Origin: a virus
Direction: 5' to 3' (one strand)
Virus record (IMG/VR): IMGVR_UViG_3300028275_000015
Location: 20,128 to 84,127 of that record
Length of the DNA stretch: 64,000 nt
The translations under genes were made by a program, and so were the position numbers. The notes beneath the pieces were generated by a model. That model was not told the origin of the DNA. It saw nothing but the letters and a program-made list of their open reading frames with translations, and ran no database searches. This document shows positions 1-11,000 of this stretch, in pieces (the stretch's first letter is position 1; every line of letters begins with the position of its first letter).

Positions 1-11
1 AATACAAACGG

Positions 12-18
12 CTAAATA
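12..18 (+). promoter_or_regulatory. Late-type promoter motif CTAAATA
   Basis: The heptamer CTAAATA resembles the T4 late promoter (TATAAATA) and recurs upstream of several structural genes in this window. It lies about 120 nt before the ATG at 138, which leaves an unusually long leader. Assignment rests on motif and position only. Confidence 0.55.
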
Positions 19-59
19 CTACTGATTACAAGGAACGACCAATTTCTTGTATGATTAAA

Positions 60-131
60 CTGTGGTAAACCAGCAAAGAGCCCGCAAGGGATGAGAACTT
101 GGTTAACCGTGAAACACGGGGTTATCAGGAG
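60..131 (+). promoter_or_regulatory. Structured 5' leader and ribosome binding site of the first fibre gene
   Basis: The leader holds a CCC-GCAA-GGG mini-hairpin with a GNRA-type loop at 81-90. A stronger hairpin follows: TAA CCGTG (104-111), loop AAA, CACGG (115-119), a GG bulge, then TTA (122-124). The Shine-Dalgarno AGGAG is at 127-131, right after the hairpin and 6 nt before the ATG at 138. The arrangement could tune translation. I do not recognise a known riboswitch class. Confidence 0.35.
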
Positions 132-137
132 TGATAT

Positions 138-3100
138 ATGGCCGTTGGTCGAATTTCCGGTCCGCTCTTAAAGGCCAACCTTCTACGCCAGGGTGTGGAT
201 TTAGCCTTTGAGACTGACCTTGTTTACTTAAAAGTTACTGATCCAGACTCCGCCAACCACAGAGTTGGTATAAAGACTAACGACCCTACACATACTTTAC
301 ACGTAAATGGTACAACTAGAACTACTAACTTACTAGTAGATACTCTAGCAGAAATTGCAGACATTAGCATTTCTGCTACAACAATTTCCACAACACAAGA
401 TGTATTATCCTTGCTACCTAGCGGTGCAAGTCCAGTAGTATATCAAGCAAAATTACGTGTTGACGACATTGACATAGAAAACAATGTTATCAGCACAAAC
501 AGCACAAACACCAATCTTGAACTACGTCCAAATGGCACAGGCACAGTAGAAGTATTTGCCGACACTAATGTTTACGGAAATATTCATGCTACTGGAAATA
601 TCACAGCAGACGGCAATATTACATTAGGTGATGCCAATACAGATAATATTACTTTTGCCGCAGATGTAGCCAGCAACATTGTTCCAGATCAAGACGATAC
701 TTACACATTAGGTGAAAGTGGCAAACGTTGGGCAGACGTATGGACTAACAACTTATTTGCTGATGTAATCGATACTGGTGATTTAGTTGTAGATAACATT
801 AACTTAAACCTACGTCAGGGGAACATTTGGTACGTTGCTGTAAACGGCAGTGACAGTTACAGCGGCACACACCAAAACGATCCGTTCTTAACAATCAAAC
901 ATGCTCTTAGCCAAGCAACTACAGGCGATACTGTTTATGTGTACCCTGGCGATTACGAAGAAATTTTTCCACTAACAGTACCACAGGGCGTTGCGATTGT
1001 TGGTGCTAACCTGCGTTCTGTAACAATTCGTCCTACAGCGGCAACACGTCAACAAGACTGTTTCAAGATGAATGGCGAAACTACCATTCAAGACTTTACA
1101 ATTACAGGTTTTGAGCACGAGCCAATTGGCAACACTGGACACGCATTTACATTTGCTCCAGGTATGACTGTTAGTACACGCAGTCCTTATGTAAAAAATA
1201 TTACAGTTTTAACCTTTGGTAGTAGTGTAAGACTGGGTACAGCCACAGCAGATGACCCTCGCGGATATGCCGCAGGTGATGCAGGTCACGGTGCATTCTT
1301 AGACGGTAGCATTGTCAATGCAAACAGCATTGAAGCGGCCATGTTATTCCACGCAGTGACATTTATCACACCAGCGGCTGAAACATTAATTGCTACAAAC
1401 GGTGCAAGAATTGAATGGTTAAACTCGTTTACATACTTTGCTGATAAAGGTATGTATTTGTACAGCAGTAGCGAAGGATTTGCTGGACAGGGTAGAACAG
1501 AAGTTAGAGTTACTGGCAACTCCGGTACATTTGCTGTGGGCAACACACTAAGTTACTATGACACAGACGGAGTTACTGTTCTAGGCTCAGGTACAATCGA
1601 CGAAGTTGGTACAGACGGTAAAATTTATCTAACAGGTAAAGTTACAGGATTAGAAACACAGTCAGAACGTGGCGGTAAAACTATTACAGCCAATGGAGAT
1701 GCACAACTTAAAACAGCACAGAAAAAATTTGGAACTGCTAGTCTGTATCTAGACGGTACAGGCGATTATGTAACTGTAAACAGTTTAACTGACTTTGTAT
1801 TCGATGCAGATTTCGCATTAGAAGGTTGGTTCTATCCAACAAACGTAACTGGCACATTTTCATTGTTTACCATCGGTGGTGAAGCAGCCGACAGATACAC
1901 CACAATGATTGAAAACGGTACACTAAAAGGAAACTTTTACGGAAGCAGTACTGTTACTTTTGGCGGCACAATATCTATTAACACATGGACACACATCGCA
2001 TTTACACGAAGTGGTTCAACTATCAGAGCATTTGTCAACGGAACTTTATTAGGAACAACTGATACTGTTGCAGGAGATGTAGGCAATAATGGTTCATTTA
2101 GAATAGGTTCTGATGGTAGCGGATCTGCAAATTTTGTTGGATATGTAGACGATGTCCGAGTGAGCAAAGGAACTGCTAGACACACTAGTTCGTTTACTGC
2201 TCCTTCTTCTGCACTACCAAACGATTCTTACAGCGTATTGTTAGCGCACTTTGACGGCGCAGATACTTCTACAGTTTTTGTAGACGATGTTCTATTGCCA
2301 CAGGACATTAGAACTAATGCAGGAGGCACAGCCACAGCATTTAGTCTAGTTGATTATTCAGACTTTGGTGCAGAAGTTCGTAGTATTGGATCTGCCGCAG
2401 TTTATGGTAACTATGGTATCTATGGCGACGGACTAGGTGTTGTTGCTTACTTAATTGGACAGAACTTAGCCTATATTGGTGTACTACACAGAACAGATAA
2501 TGATGTAACGTATGTAGTACAGGCTAACGAAGTTGTTGAACTAAACGGTGCAAAGATTTATTATTCCAGCGTCGACCATAAAGGTGACTTTAGAGTTGGC
2601 GACTTATTTTATGTTAACCAGGCCTCTGGTACAGTAGAATTTACCACAACAAGTTTTAACATTAGTTCTTTAACTGGTGTAACATTTACTGATGGCGTAA
2701 ACACAACTTATATTGATGGTACAGAAGTTAGCACTGGTAATATTAAAATCAGTGGCAACACTATTGAAAGCACTACCGGTGTAGTTAACGTTCTAAGTGC
2801 CAACGATGAAATTAATCTACAAAATAATGTAAACATTACTGGTAATTTAGATGTTACTGGTAACGTAACAGTTGGCGGAAATATTACACTAGGTGATCAG
2901 CCCACTGACACTATTAGCATTGTTGCCGGTATTACCAGCAATATCACTCCAGGCGTAACAGAAACTTATACACTAGGAACTAACGGACTACAGTGGGCAA
3001 ATTTATACACTGGTAATTTACACGTTGACAGTATTAATATCGACGGCAATGTAATTAAAACCGTTGACTCAAATGCTGACTTAGAATTACGTGCTAACGG

Positions 3101-4352
3101 CACAGGAAGAATTTATGTACCTAGTGACAATGTTTTAATTAACAACGACCTAACAGTACTAGGAACATCTACATTAGGTAATACAAATATTACCGGAACA
3201 GTTACCTACACTGGTAATATTATTCAAACTGGTAACGTAACACAGACTGGTAACTACAGCGTTTCGGGCACATTAACAGTTGGCAGCGATGCACAATTTC
3301 AAAATATTAAAATTGCTGGCAACACAATTAAAACAACACTTTCTAACAGTAATTTAGAATTAAGCGCAGCCGGTACAGGCATTATTACAATGCCATATAA
3401 CAACGTTTCATTGGGACAGAATTTAACTGTCAGCGGAAACGTCAGTTCAACAAACGCATTGGCCAGTAACAGAGTTACAGCAGAAGAATTTTATACAGGT
3501 GACATAATTGTCAAAGACAATTACATTGCCACAACAGTATCCAACAGTAATTTAGAACTACGTGCTAATGGCACAGGCTACATTGTTCTAGAAGAATTTA
3601 ATGTTAACGCAAACGTTATCAGCAGTAATTCTGCCAGCGACATTGTAATCCAACCAGGAACTAATAAACTAGTAAGCATTAATTCAAATCAAAGTTTAAT
3701 AATTCCTGTGGGTAACACAGCAGAGCGTCCAACAGCACAGTCTGGTATGATTCGTTTCAATAGCCAGATGGGTCGTTATGAAGGCTATGACGGAGTTAAC
3801 TGGATTAAACTAAGTGGTGTCGGCGACTTGGATGATACAACACGTATCACAGCAGAACTAACACCTGGCGCAAATGATGATACTATTAGATTTTACAACA
3901 ATAATGTTGTAACAGCAGATTTAACCAGTGCTAGATTACAAGTGCCACGTGTTGAAGTTGACAACATTATTATTGACGGCAATACAATTAGCAGTACAAC
4001 AAACACAGACATTATTTTTAATGCCACAGGTACAGGCAGTATCAAACTGGCCAACTTTGCTATTAAAGATAATACTATAACAAACACAGTTTCTGGAGCA
4101 ATAACAACAATTACTCAGTCCGGAACTGGATATTTTAAAATTGCAGGTACAAATGGTTTCGTAGTTCCAACAGGTATTAGCTCAGAACGTCCAGCATACG
4201 CTGTAGTCGGTATGACACGTTACAACTCAGAACTAAAACAGTTAGAAATTTTTAATGGAACTACTTGGGACTCTGCCGCAGGTGCTGGTGGTGGTATTAA
4301 TGCGGCCACTGCTGAAGATATTGCAATCACCTACGCACTGATATTAGGATAA
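138..4352 (+). CDS. Large virion/fibre protein with beta-helix and LamG-like domains (1404 aa)
   Basis: Probable tail fibre or baseplate-associated adhesin. The N-terminus (MAVGRISGPLLKANLLR) opens a fibre-like region of low-complexity beta repeats of the type NLELRPNGTG and GNITLGD. From about residue 224 the pattern YVAVNGSDSYSG ... GDTVYVYPGDYEE is typical of pectate-lyase-like right-handed beta-helices. About residues 511-690 look like a LamG/concanavalin-A-like sandwich (ASLYLDGTGDYVTV ... FALEGWFYP ... WTHIAFTRSG ... GYVDDVRVSKG). The segment DHKGDFRVGDLFYVNQASG near 820 is shared with the C-termini of the two giant proteins downstream. The C-terminus carries two copies of the fibre motif ERPxxxxxGMxRxNSxxxxxExxxGxxW. 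A clear AGGAG supports the start. It heads a tightly spaced fibre operon. The structural role is well supported; exact location and ligand are inference. Confidence 0.75.
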   Translation: MAVGRISGPLLKANLLRQGVDLAFETDLVYLKVTDPDSANHRVGIKTNDPTHTLHVNGTTRTTNLLVDTLAEIADISISATTISTTQDVLSLLPSGASPVVYQAKLRVDDIDIENNVISTNSTNTNLELRPNGTGTVEVFADTNVYGNIHATGNITADGNITLGDANTDNITFAADVASNIVPDQDDTYTLGESGKRWADVWTNNLFADVIDTGDLVVDNINLNLRQGNIWYVAVNGSDSYSGTHQNDPFLTIKHALSQATTGDTVYVYPGDYEEIFPLTVPQGVAIVGANLRSVTIRPTAATRQQDCFKMNGETTIQDFTITGFEHEPIGNTGHAFTFAPGMTVSTRSPYVKNITVLTFGSSVRLGTATADDPRGYAAGDAGHGAFLDGSIVNANSIEAAMLFHAVTFITPAAETLIATNGARIEWLNSFTYFADKGMYLYSSSEGFAGQGRTEVRVTGNSGTFAVGNTLSYYDTDGVTVLGSGTIDEVGTDGKIYLTGKVTGLETQSERGGKTITANGDAQLKTAQKKFGTASLYLDGTGDYVTVNSLTDFVFDADFALEGWFYPTNVTGTFSLFTIGGEAADRYTTMIENGTLKGNFYGSSTVTFGGTISINTWTHIAFTRSGSTIRAFVNGTLLGTTDTVAGDVGNNGSFRIGSDGSGSANFVGYVDDVRVSKGTARHTSSFTAPSSALPNDSYSVLLAHFDGADTSTVFVDDVLLPQDIRTNAGGTATAFSLVDYSDFGAEVRSIGSAAVYGNYGIYGDGLGVVAYLIGQNLAYIGVLHRTDNDVTYVVQANEVVELNGAKIYYSSVDHKGDFRVGDLFYVNQASGTVEFTTTSFNISSLTGVTFTDGVNTTYIDGTEVSTGNIKISGNTIESTTGVVNVLSANDEINLQNNVNITGNLDVTGNVTVGGNITLGDQPTDTISIVAGITSNITPGVTETYTLGTNGLQWANLYTGNLHVDSINIDGNVIKTVDSNADLELRANGTGRIYVPSDNVLINNDLTVLGTSTLGNTNITGTVTYTGNIIQTGNVTQTGNYSVSGTLTVGSDAQFQNIKIAGNTIKTTLSNSNLELSAAGTGIITMPYNNVSLGQNLTVSGNVSSTNALASNRVTAEEFYTGDIIVKDNYIATTVSNSNLELRANGTGYIVLEEFNVNANVISSNSASDIVIQPGTNKLVSINSNQSLIIPVGNTAERPTAQSGMIRFNSQMGRYEGYDGVNWIKLSGVGDLDDTTRITAELTPGANDDTIRFYNNNVVTADLTSARLQVPRVEVDNIIIDGNTISSTTNTDIIFNATGTGSIKLANFAIKDNTITNTVSGAITTITQSGTGYFKIAGTNGFVVPTGISSERPAYAVVGMTRYNSELKQLEIFNGTTWDSAAGAGGGINAATAEDIAITYALILG

Positions 4353-4356
4353 GAAC

Positions 4357-4686
4357 ATGGCAAACTTTTTTAAGAACAAAGTAGTTAACGAAATAGGAAC
4401 AACTCCTATACAAGTTTTAGAATTTGGACCAAGTACCAGAGGTACAGTCATTGGTTTAAGTCTGGCAAATTTAACAGGCAGTAATATTTTAGCCAGTATT
4501 ACCGTTACAGACGATGCTAGTACTGTAGGTTATTTTATTAAAGATATTATTATAGCACCAAATTCAAGTTTACGTGTTGTTAACGGTGGCGAAAAATTAA
4601 TTTTAGCACCAAATAACGCAATTCATATTTCTGCTAGCCAAGAAGCGGCATTAGACTGCATCATGAGTTATGTTGAAATATCATAA
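4357..4686 (+). CDS. Small virion protein, beta-rich (109 aa)
   Basis: A 109-aa protein without Cys-rich or catalytic motifs, composed of alternating hydrophobic beta strands (GTVIGLSLANLTGSN, ILASITVTDD, SLRVVNGGEKLILAPNNAI). The pattern is familiar from small T4-like virion proteins encoded between fibre genes and resembles, in size and style, the 108-aa product at 24687. It starts 4 nt after the preceding stop and is followed after 10 nt by the next gene, so it is very likely co-translated. A role as fibre connector or decoration is inference. Confidence 0.5.
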   Translation: MANFFKNKVVNEIGTTPIQVLEFGPSTRGTVIGLSLANLTGSNILASITVTDDASTVGYFIKDIIIAPNSSLRVVNGGEKLILAPNNAIHISASQEAALDCIMSYVEIS

Positions 4687-4696
4687 GGAATAGATA

Positions 4697-5062
4697 ATGA
4701 CATACTATATTGGAACACAACCATCAGACCTAGCAGGTGACCTTAGCATACGTTTTTTCTACGGGCTAAGAAGAGATGACAACGGAATGCTTTATTTTAT
4801 TAAAGTTGACGGTTTAAAAGATGAAGACGATATTACTATCAACAATCCAGGTTTAACAGAAAACGACTTTACGGATTTTCAATACGGTGTTGATTTCTTT
4901 GAAGGTAGATTAGAACTCGACCATAGTCGTCCTTACTCAAATTTAGAGTGGGATCAGTATAGATGGGACAGCAGAAGTATGTTTTACTATATCAACGACA
5001 ACGGCGAATTTGTTGTACGTCTAAACAAAGAATATGTTTATCCAGTCGATTCTATAGTGTGA
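4697..5062 (+). CDS. Conserved phage structural-region protein (121 aa)
   Basis: An acidic, aromatic-rich protein with the patterns RFFYGLRRDDNGMLYFIKVD, GVDFFEGR and QYRWDSRSMFYYINDNGE. I recognise this type from T4-like marine phages, where it sits among tail genes without an assigned function. No signal peptide, membrane segment or catalytic motif is visible. It lies between the small beta-rich protein and the first giant fibre gene, in the same operon. Likely a virion or fibre-assembly component (inference). Confidence 0.55.
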   Translation: MTYYIGTQPSDLAGDLSIRFFYGLRRDDNGMLYFIKVDGLKDEDDITINNPGLTENDFTDFQYGVDFFEGRLELDHSRPYSNLEWDQYRWDSRSMFYYINDNGEFVVRLNKEYVYPVDSIV

Positions 5063-5099
5063 TAAGTACATGAGTTTAATGATAATTTAAGGATTAAAA

Positions 5100-8000
5100 A
5101 TGGCGGCAGAATTTAAAATTGGTAGATTAAGATATACCTGGAAAGGACAATGGAACGATGGCGTGTTCTACAACAGAGACGCTGTATCTCAATACGAAGG
5201 TAAAACTTACGTATGTAAAGAGCCGCACACATCCTCTAGTAATTTCTACGACGACTTATATTATGTAACAGGCGGTGGCGCAAGCACTCCTCGCTGGGAA
5301 CTAATGATTGATGGTCGAGCATGGAGAGAAGAATGGACACCGAGCACATTTTATTCAATCGGCAATATCATTAGATTTGGTGGTGTTGTTTATATTTGTA
5401 CCGAGGCACATACCAGTGGATTAACAACCATTGACCTAACCAAATGGGACACATACGCACAGTTCGATAACTGGAATACTGCTTGGGCTATTTCTACTGT
5501 CTATGGTTTTGGAGATATTGTAAAATATGGCGGTATAGTTTATCGTTGCGTTGAAGATCATACATCTGCTGACAATATTACAGACGGCCGCGAAGCAGAC
5601 AACTACAAATGGGAAGTAGTAAACAATGGTATCGAATACAAAGGTGCTTGGACTGCATCGACAAGATATAAATTAAACGACCTTGTTAAACTAGGAGCAG
5701 ATGTTTATATTTGTACAGAAGGACATACTTCTACTACTACATTTGATACAACTACATTTAATGTTTGGCTACCAGGTACACAATTTGAAAATGGCTGGAC
5801 CAGTTCAGCATTGTATCAAAAAGGCGACATTGTTATCTATGGCGGTTACACTTACGTAAGTTTAATCAACAATAACTTAAATATCATTCCTTCAGTTAAT
5901 GCTGAAGACTCGTCATCTGCTTGGGAACTAATAACCCAAGGTTATAGAATGATGAACGAGTGGAGTTCGGGTGCTCAATATAGAGTCGGTGATGTTGTAC
6001 GCAGAGGCGGACAATTATTCACAGCCGTGATAGATAGCGCAGGCCAAGATCCAACAAGTTATGCAGTAACTGGTTCTTATGTGGACACAGGAAGTTCTGG
6101 AACAACTTTAAAAGTAGTTTCAACGGCTGGCATTACAAAGGGCATGGTTTTAGTTAACCCATCATTTACGCAAGGCCAGACTGTGGTATCTGTAAATGAC
6201 AGTACAACATTGATTATCAGCGAAGTTCCTAACGGTTCATTGACCAATGGGGACAATATTGACTTTGTAGGTGTCAATTATCTTAAATGGAAGTTGGTTG
6301 TTCCATCAGTTAGATGGACTAATTTCTGGACTAACACCACAAATTATATTATCGGCGACTTAGTAATCTGGGAAAACTGCACATATCGTTGTATTAGAAA
6401 TCATACATCTAGTTCGTTCTTTAGACCTGACCTAGATGTTGCTAACGCATTCTGGGTAGTATATGTAGTTCATGCAAAAGAAAACGCAGGTAATACTCAA
6501 GGCGACATTGTTACATTTGACGGAACATCAACTGTTGCTGTTCCAATTATTCCACAAGGCGGTGCTGCCGGAGATACAGAAGATTATCACTTCCACATTT
6601 CTAACGGACAACCAAACTGGAAAAAAATGTTTGTTATTCCAGATCTGTACTACGTATCTAACGACGGTGTAGACGATGCAGATCACGGTCAGACATGGGA
6701 TAAACCTTGGAAAACTATTGCGTATGCTTGTCAACAAGTTGAGAACGGATTTTATTTCCAGAATGCCAATACATTATTAACTGAGAACAAAGATTTCTTA
6801 GTTGAAGAAATGTATCAGTGGATGCTATATCAAAAAGCAAATAGTAATTCTCCATTTAGCCCAACATCGGAATTCCAAGAATACTCGACTAGACGAGATG
6901 CAGAATTAATTATTGACGCACTTTCTTATGACATTACTAGAGCTAGTAATAGTAGAACAGTAATTGCTACTAAGGCATTCTTTGCTGAAGGTAGCACTAC
7001 TACTTTCTTTAACACAGAAACAGATGCGGCACAGCCATATATTGTTGCCGCACTTGAACGACTATTAGTTTTGATTGGTTATGTCTATCAAAACTCTAAC
7101 CCAGATGTTAACTATCAAGTTGAAAATATTGTTTGGGACGCTACAGAAACTTATGTCACTAACGACATTGTCTATTGGAACGAAATATTTTATAAGAGTT
7201 TAATTGATGGCAATATCGATAACAATCCAGAAACCGTTGGAAATCAAAATTGGGAAGTAATAGCAGACCCGACAGTACAACAGTATATCAACAATGGATT
7301 AACTTTAGAGTCTGGTGCGTATCTTGAAATTACCAGCCTGATGAACATTGTAATCGATGCAATACAAAATGCCAGCACAGAAAATGTTCCTTTAATTAAT
7401 CAAGGTCAGACAACTTCTATCATGATTAAAACAGGAACATATTCTGAAGAACTACCGATCATAGTTGCAGATAATACTGCTCTAATCGGTGACGAACTTC
7501 GTGGAACTGTGGTACAACCTAAAGTAACTGTTTATACATCAACTTCTAGCTCAAGTAGCTCAACTAATAGATTTACACTGAGATCTATTAAAAATGTCAC
7601 AGTTAATATGCCTATTCAATTTTCTGCGGCAACAACAAATGATGATTTTGGTGGAGTTACTCTAGGACAAACATATTATGTTAAAGAAATAGTAGGCAGT
7701 CAAATTACTATTTCAGAAACAGTAGGAGGTTCAGTAGTTGCACTAACAACTGGCACAGGATTTATGACAGTGTATGCTGGAGACTGTTTGAAAGATATGT
7801 TCTATGTACGTAATGCTACAGGCATTCGTAACATGACATTAACAGGTCTAGCAGGATCTTTAACAAGTCCAAACGGCTTTGGCACACGCAGACCAACGGG
7901 TGGTGCCTATGTAAGTCTAGATCCAGGTAATGGTCCTGACGATACTAGAACTTGGATTATTCGTCGAAGCCCTTACATTCAAAACGTTACCAACTTTGGT

Positions 8001-11000
8001 GTCGGTTGCACCGGATTAAAAATCGATGGAACACTACACAACGGCGGCAATCGTTCAATAACTTGTAATGACTTTACACAAATCATCAGTGATGGTATTG
8101 GTGTATGGTGTACTGGTTCTAATTCATTAACTGAGTGCGTGTCAGTATTCGGTTACTACAATTATGCTGGATATTTTGCCGAAGACGGCGGTAGAATCCG
8201 TGCTACCAACGGTAACAGCTCATATGGTACATATGGTGTTATTGCTGAAGGTTACGATAATACAGAAGTTCCTATCTCAGGAAAAATTGACAACAGATCT
8301 AGCCAAGTACAGGCCAGTGTACAAAGTGCATTTGGTACTAATGCTGAATTATTAGCAATACAATTTAGTAATGCTGGCTCTAACTACGTTGCAGACACAA
8401 CAAACTTATTACAATACAGTAATAAATTTTCAACTAGTCCATGGACTACAGACGGTAATGTTACTATTCAGAAGAATACAACATCTCCATTTGGACAATC
8501 AGATGCATGGACACTGACAGGTGCAACATCTGGTAGCGATTCAAGTTATATCTATCAAAATATTTCTGTATTACCTCCTGGTAAAGTTTACACAGCAGTA
8601 GAAACAGTTAATGTGACTGGTTCAGGTAATAGTGCTACATTCGATATTACTGTGGGTGCTACAGGTTACTCAGCAGTAGTCAATGCTGGAGGTAGCGGCT
8701 ACGTTACTGGTAACGAATTAAGAATTCCAGGTAGCTCGTTGGGCGGCGAAGACGGAACAAATGATTGCTTCTTAACTGTAGCAACTCTATCGGGAAGTTC
8801 TATTTTATCCGCCACTGTTTCAGGAGTTGTTCCAACAAACAGCGATTTAAATTACACATTTAGCATCTACGCAAAACAAGGATCATCTGCAACATTTGAC
8901 ATCGCCGCAATATACAGTGGTTCATCAACAGTATATTCTTATTTAGAATTTACATTTAGCACTAAAGGTCTTGCAGTATCTACAGCATCTGGCGGCGCAG
9001 TTCCAGTTTCATACGGTAAACTAGAGTTAACTGAAGGTTGGTATAGAATATGGATGACTGTGTACGACAATGTTGGATTGAATAATAATCTTCAATTTAG
9101 AATTTATCCAAGAGGTCGAGCAGGTCTAAGCGGAAATACACGCTTCTACGGAGCACAAGTTCAGATTAATTCTGATCCTACGTTCTACCTTGAGACAGAG
9201 AATGATCAATATACTGCCTATGCAAATTATTCTATAGTAGGTGCAGGTACTAATGCTCGCTTAATTGGAGACGAAATTAGATCCAACGCAGTATTCCAGG
9301 CACGTATTACAGATACAGGTAGTGCAGTTGGCGGAAGAAATTACTTAGTGTCATCTAATAATGCTCAAGCAGGAGACGAAGAAACTATTACTTTAGCAGG
9401 ATCAGATACAAAAACTGCAAGTAACTACATTGGTATGAGAGTGTTCCTTAACAGCGGAACAGGAGCAGGACAATACGGATATATTTCGTCATATGACGAG
9501 GGCACTAAAGTAGCACAGATTCTTAAAGAATCTTTTGAACCGTTGAACATTATTTCTACAAATAACAGTACAGGAATACTTACTTTAGACGGAGACTATA
9601 CCACAGATACATTGTATTTGAATCAACCAGTACAATTTATTCCTACATATTACAGTACCACTGTAACTAATACTTCTGTTGATTTCGTCAACGTTGTTGA
9701 AACAATTGGCGGATCAACTAATACGTTAACGTTGGCTAGTACTGCAAAATTAAGTGTTAATATGCAAGTTAAGTTTGGCGGCGCAGTTTTTGGCGGCGTT
9801 ACCGACTCTTACACTTATTACATTAAAGAAATTATCGATGGTACGACAATAACTATCAGTACTGAACCTTTTGGAACAGCATGGCTGTTAAATTCTGACA
9901 CAGGTGCAATGACTATGTCGTTCCCAGGTTATAACAGTTATGTATTAGGTCAAACTAATGATATGAAAATTAACATGCCTGTTCAGTTTACTGGAACCTC
10001 AATAGGAGACATTGCAGTAGGTACAACATATTATGTTAATGATGTTATTTCAGCATCCAAATTTACAATATCGACAACATTAGTAAGTATAACTGCCACA
10101 GCAACTACTGCGGCTACAAATTACATTACAACATCTTCAACAGCATCGCTAGTGCCATTAAATCCAATAGAATTTACAGGCGTTGTGTTTGGAGGAATTG
10201 TTGCTGGAACAAAGTATTATGTTAATAAGATTGTTAACTCTTCAACATTTACAGTTACAGATACAGTTATTTCTGTAACTGTAACAGAAACAGAAACTTT
10301 AACAAACTTAATTACTGTTGACTCAACAGCAGGATTTGTTGCAAACAATCCAATTAAGTTTACAGGAAATACATTTGGCGGTATTGTCAACGAAACAACA
10401 TATTATATTCTAGCCGTTAATGATGCAACAACATTTACAATTAGTTCTTCTCCTGGAGGTAGTGCGCTAAACCTTTCAACTGCTACCGGAGAAGTATTGG
10501 GTAAAACAACAGCGGCAGCATTTACATTGTCTACAGCATCAGGATCGATGACAGGAACAACTACAAATGCAAAATCGACACTAACCATTGGTTACGGTTC
10601 GATGAACGGTACATATTCGACTAATTTGTTTGGAGATGTATCTGCTGGAACAACATATTATGTCAAGACGATCGATAGTACTTCAACATTTACAGTCAGC
10701 GGTACACCTGGCGGCACTGCAAGTACATTAAAAACAGATACCGGATCTATGAACATTGCGGCAGTAGGTTGGGATCATATGAATCCAGGAACTACTATAG
10801 AAGCGTTATTAGATAATTCAACCGTTTACTATGTTGAACCAAGAGTTACAATATCTGCTCCTAGTTTGACACAAACAGCATCGACAACTAATACATTGGC
10901 TCCGGGCACTAGTTGGATAGGATTAGCCTATGGCGATGGCACATTTATTGCTCTACCAAGTGGTAATGCTATTGCTGGAAAATCGACAGACGGTGGCGCA

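Noticed and set aside
60-131. tRNA or glutamine-type riboswitch in the first leader
   Set aside because: No T-loop, acceptor stem or CCA is present, and the conserved core of known phage-associated riboswitches was not found.
138-4352. Active pectate lyase or depolymerase
   Set aside because: Only the beta-helix scaffold pattern is visible; no catalytic constellation could be identified, so an enzyme call is not supported.
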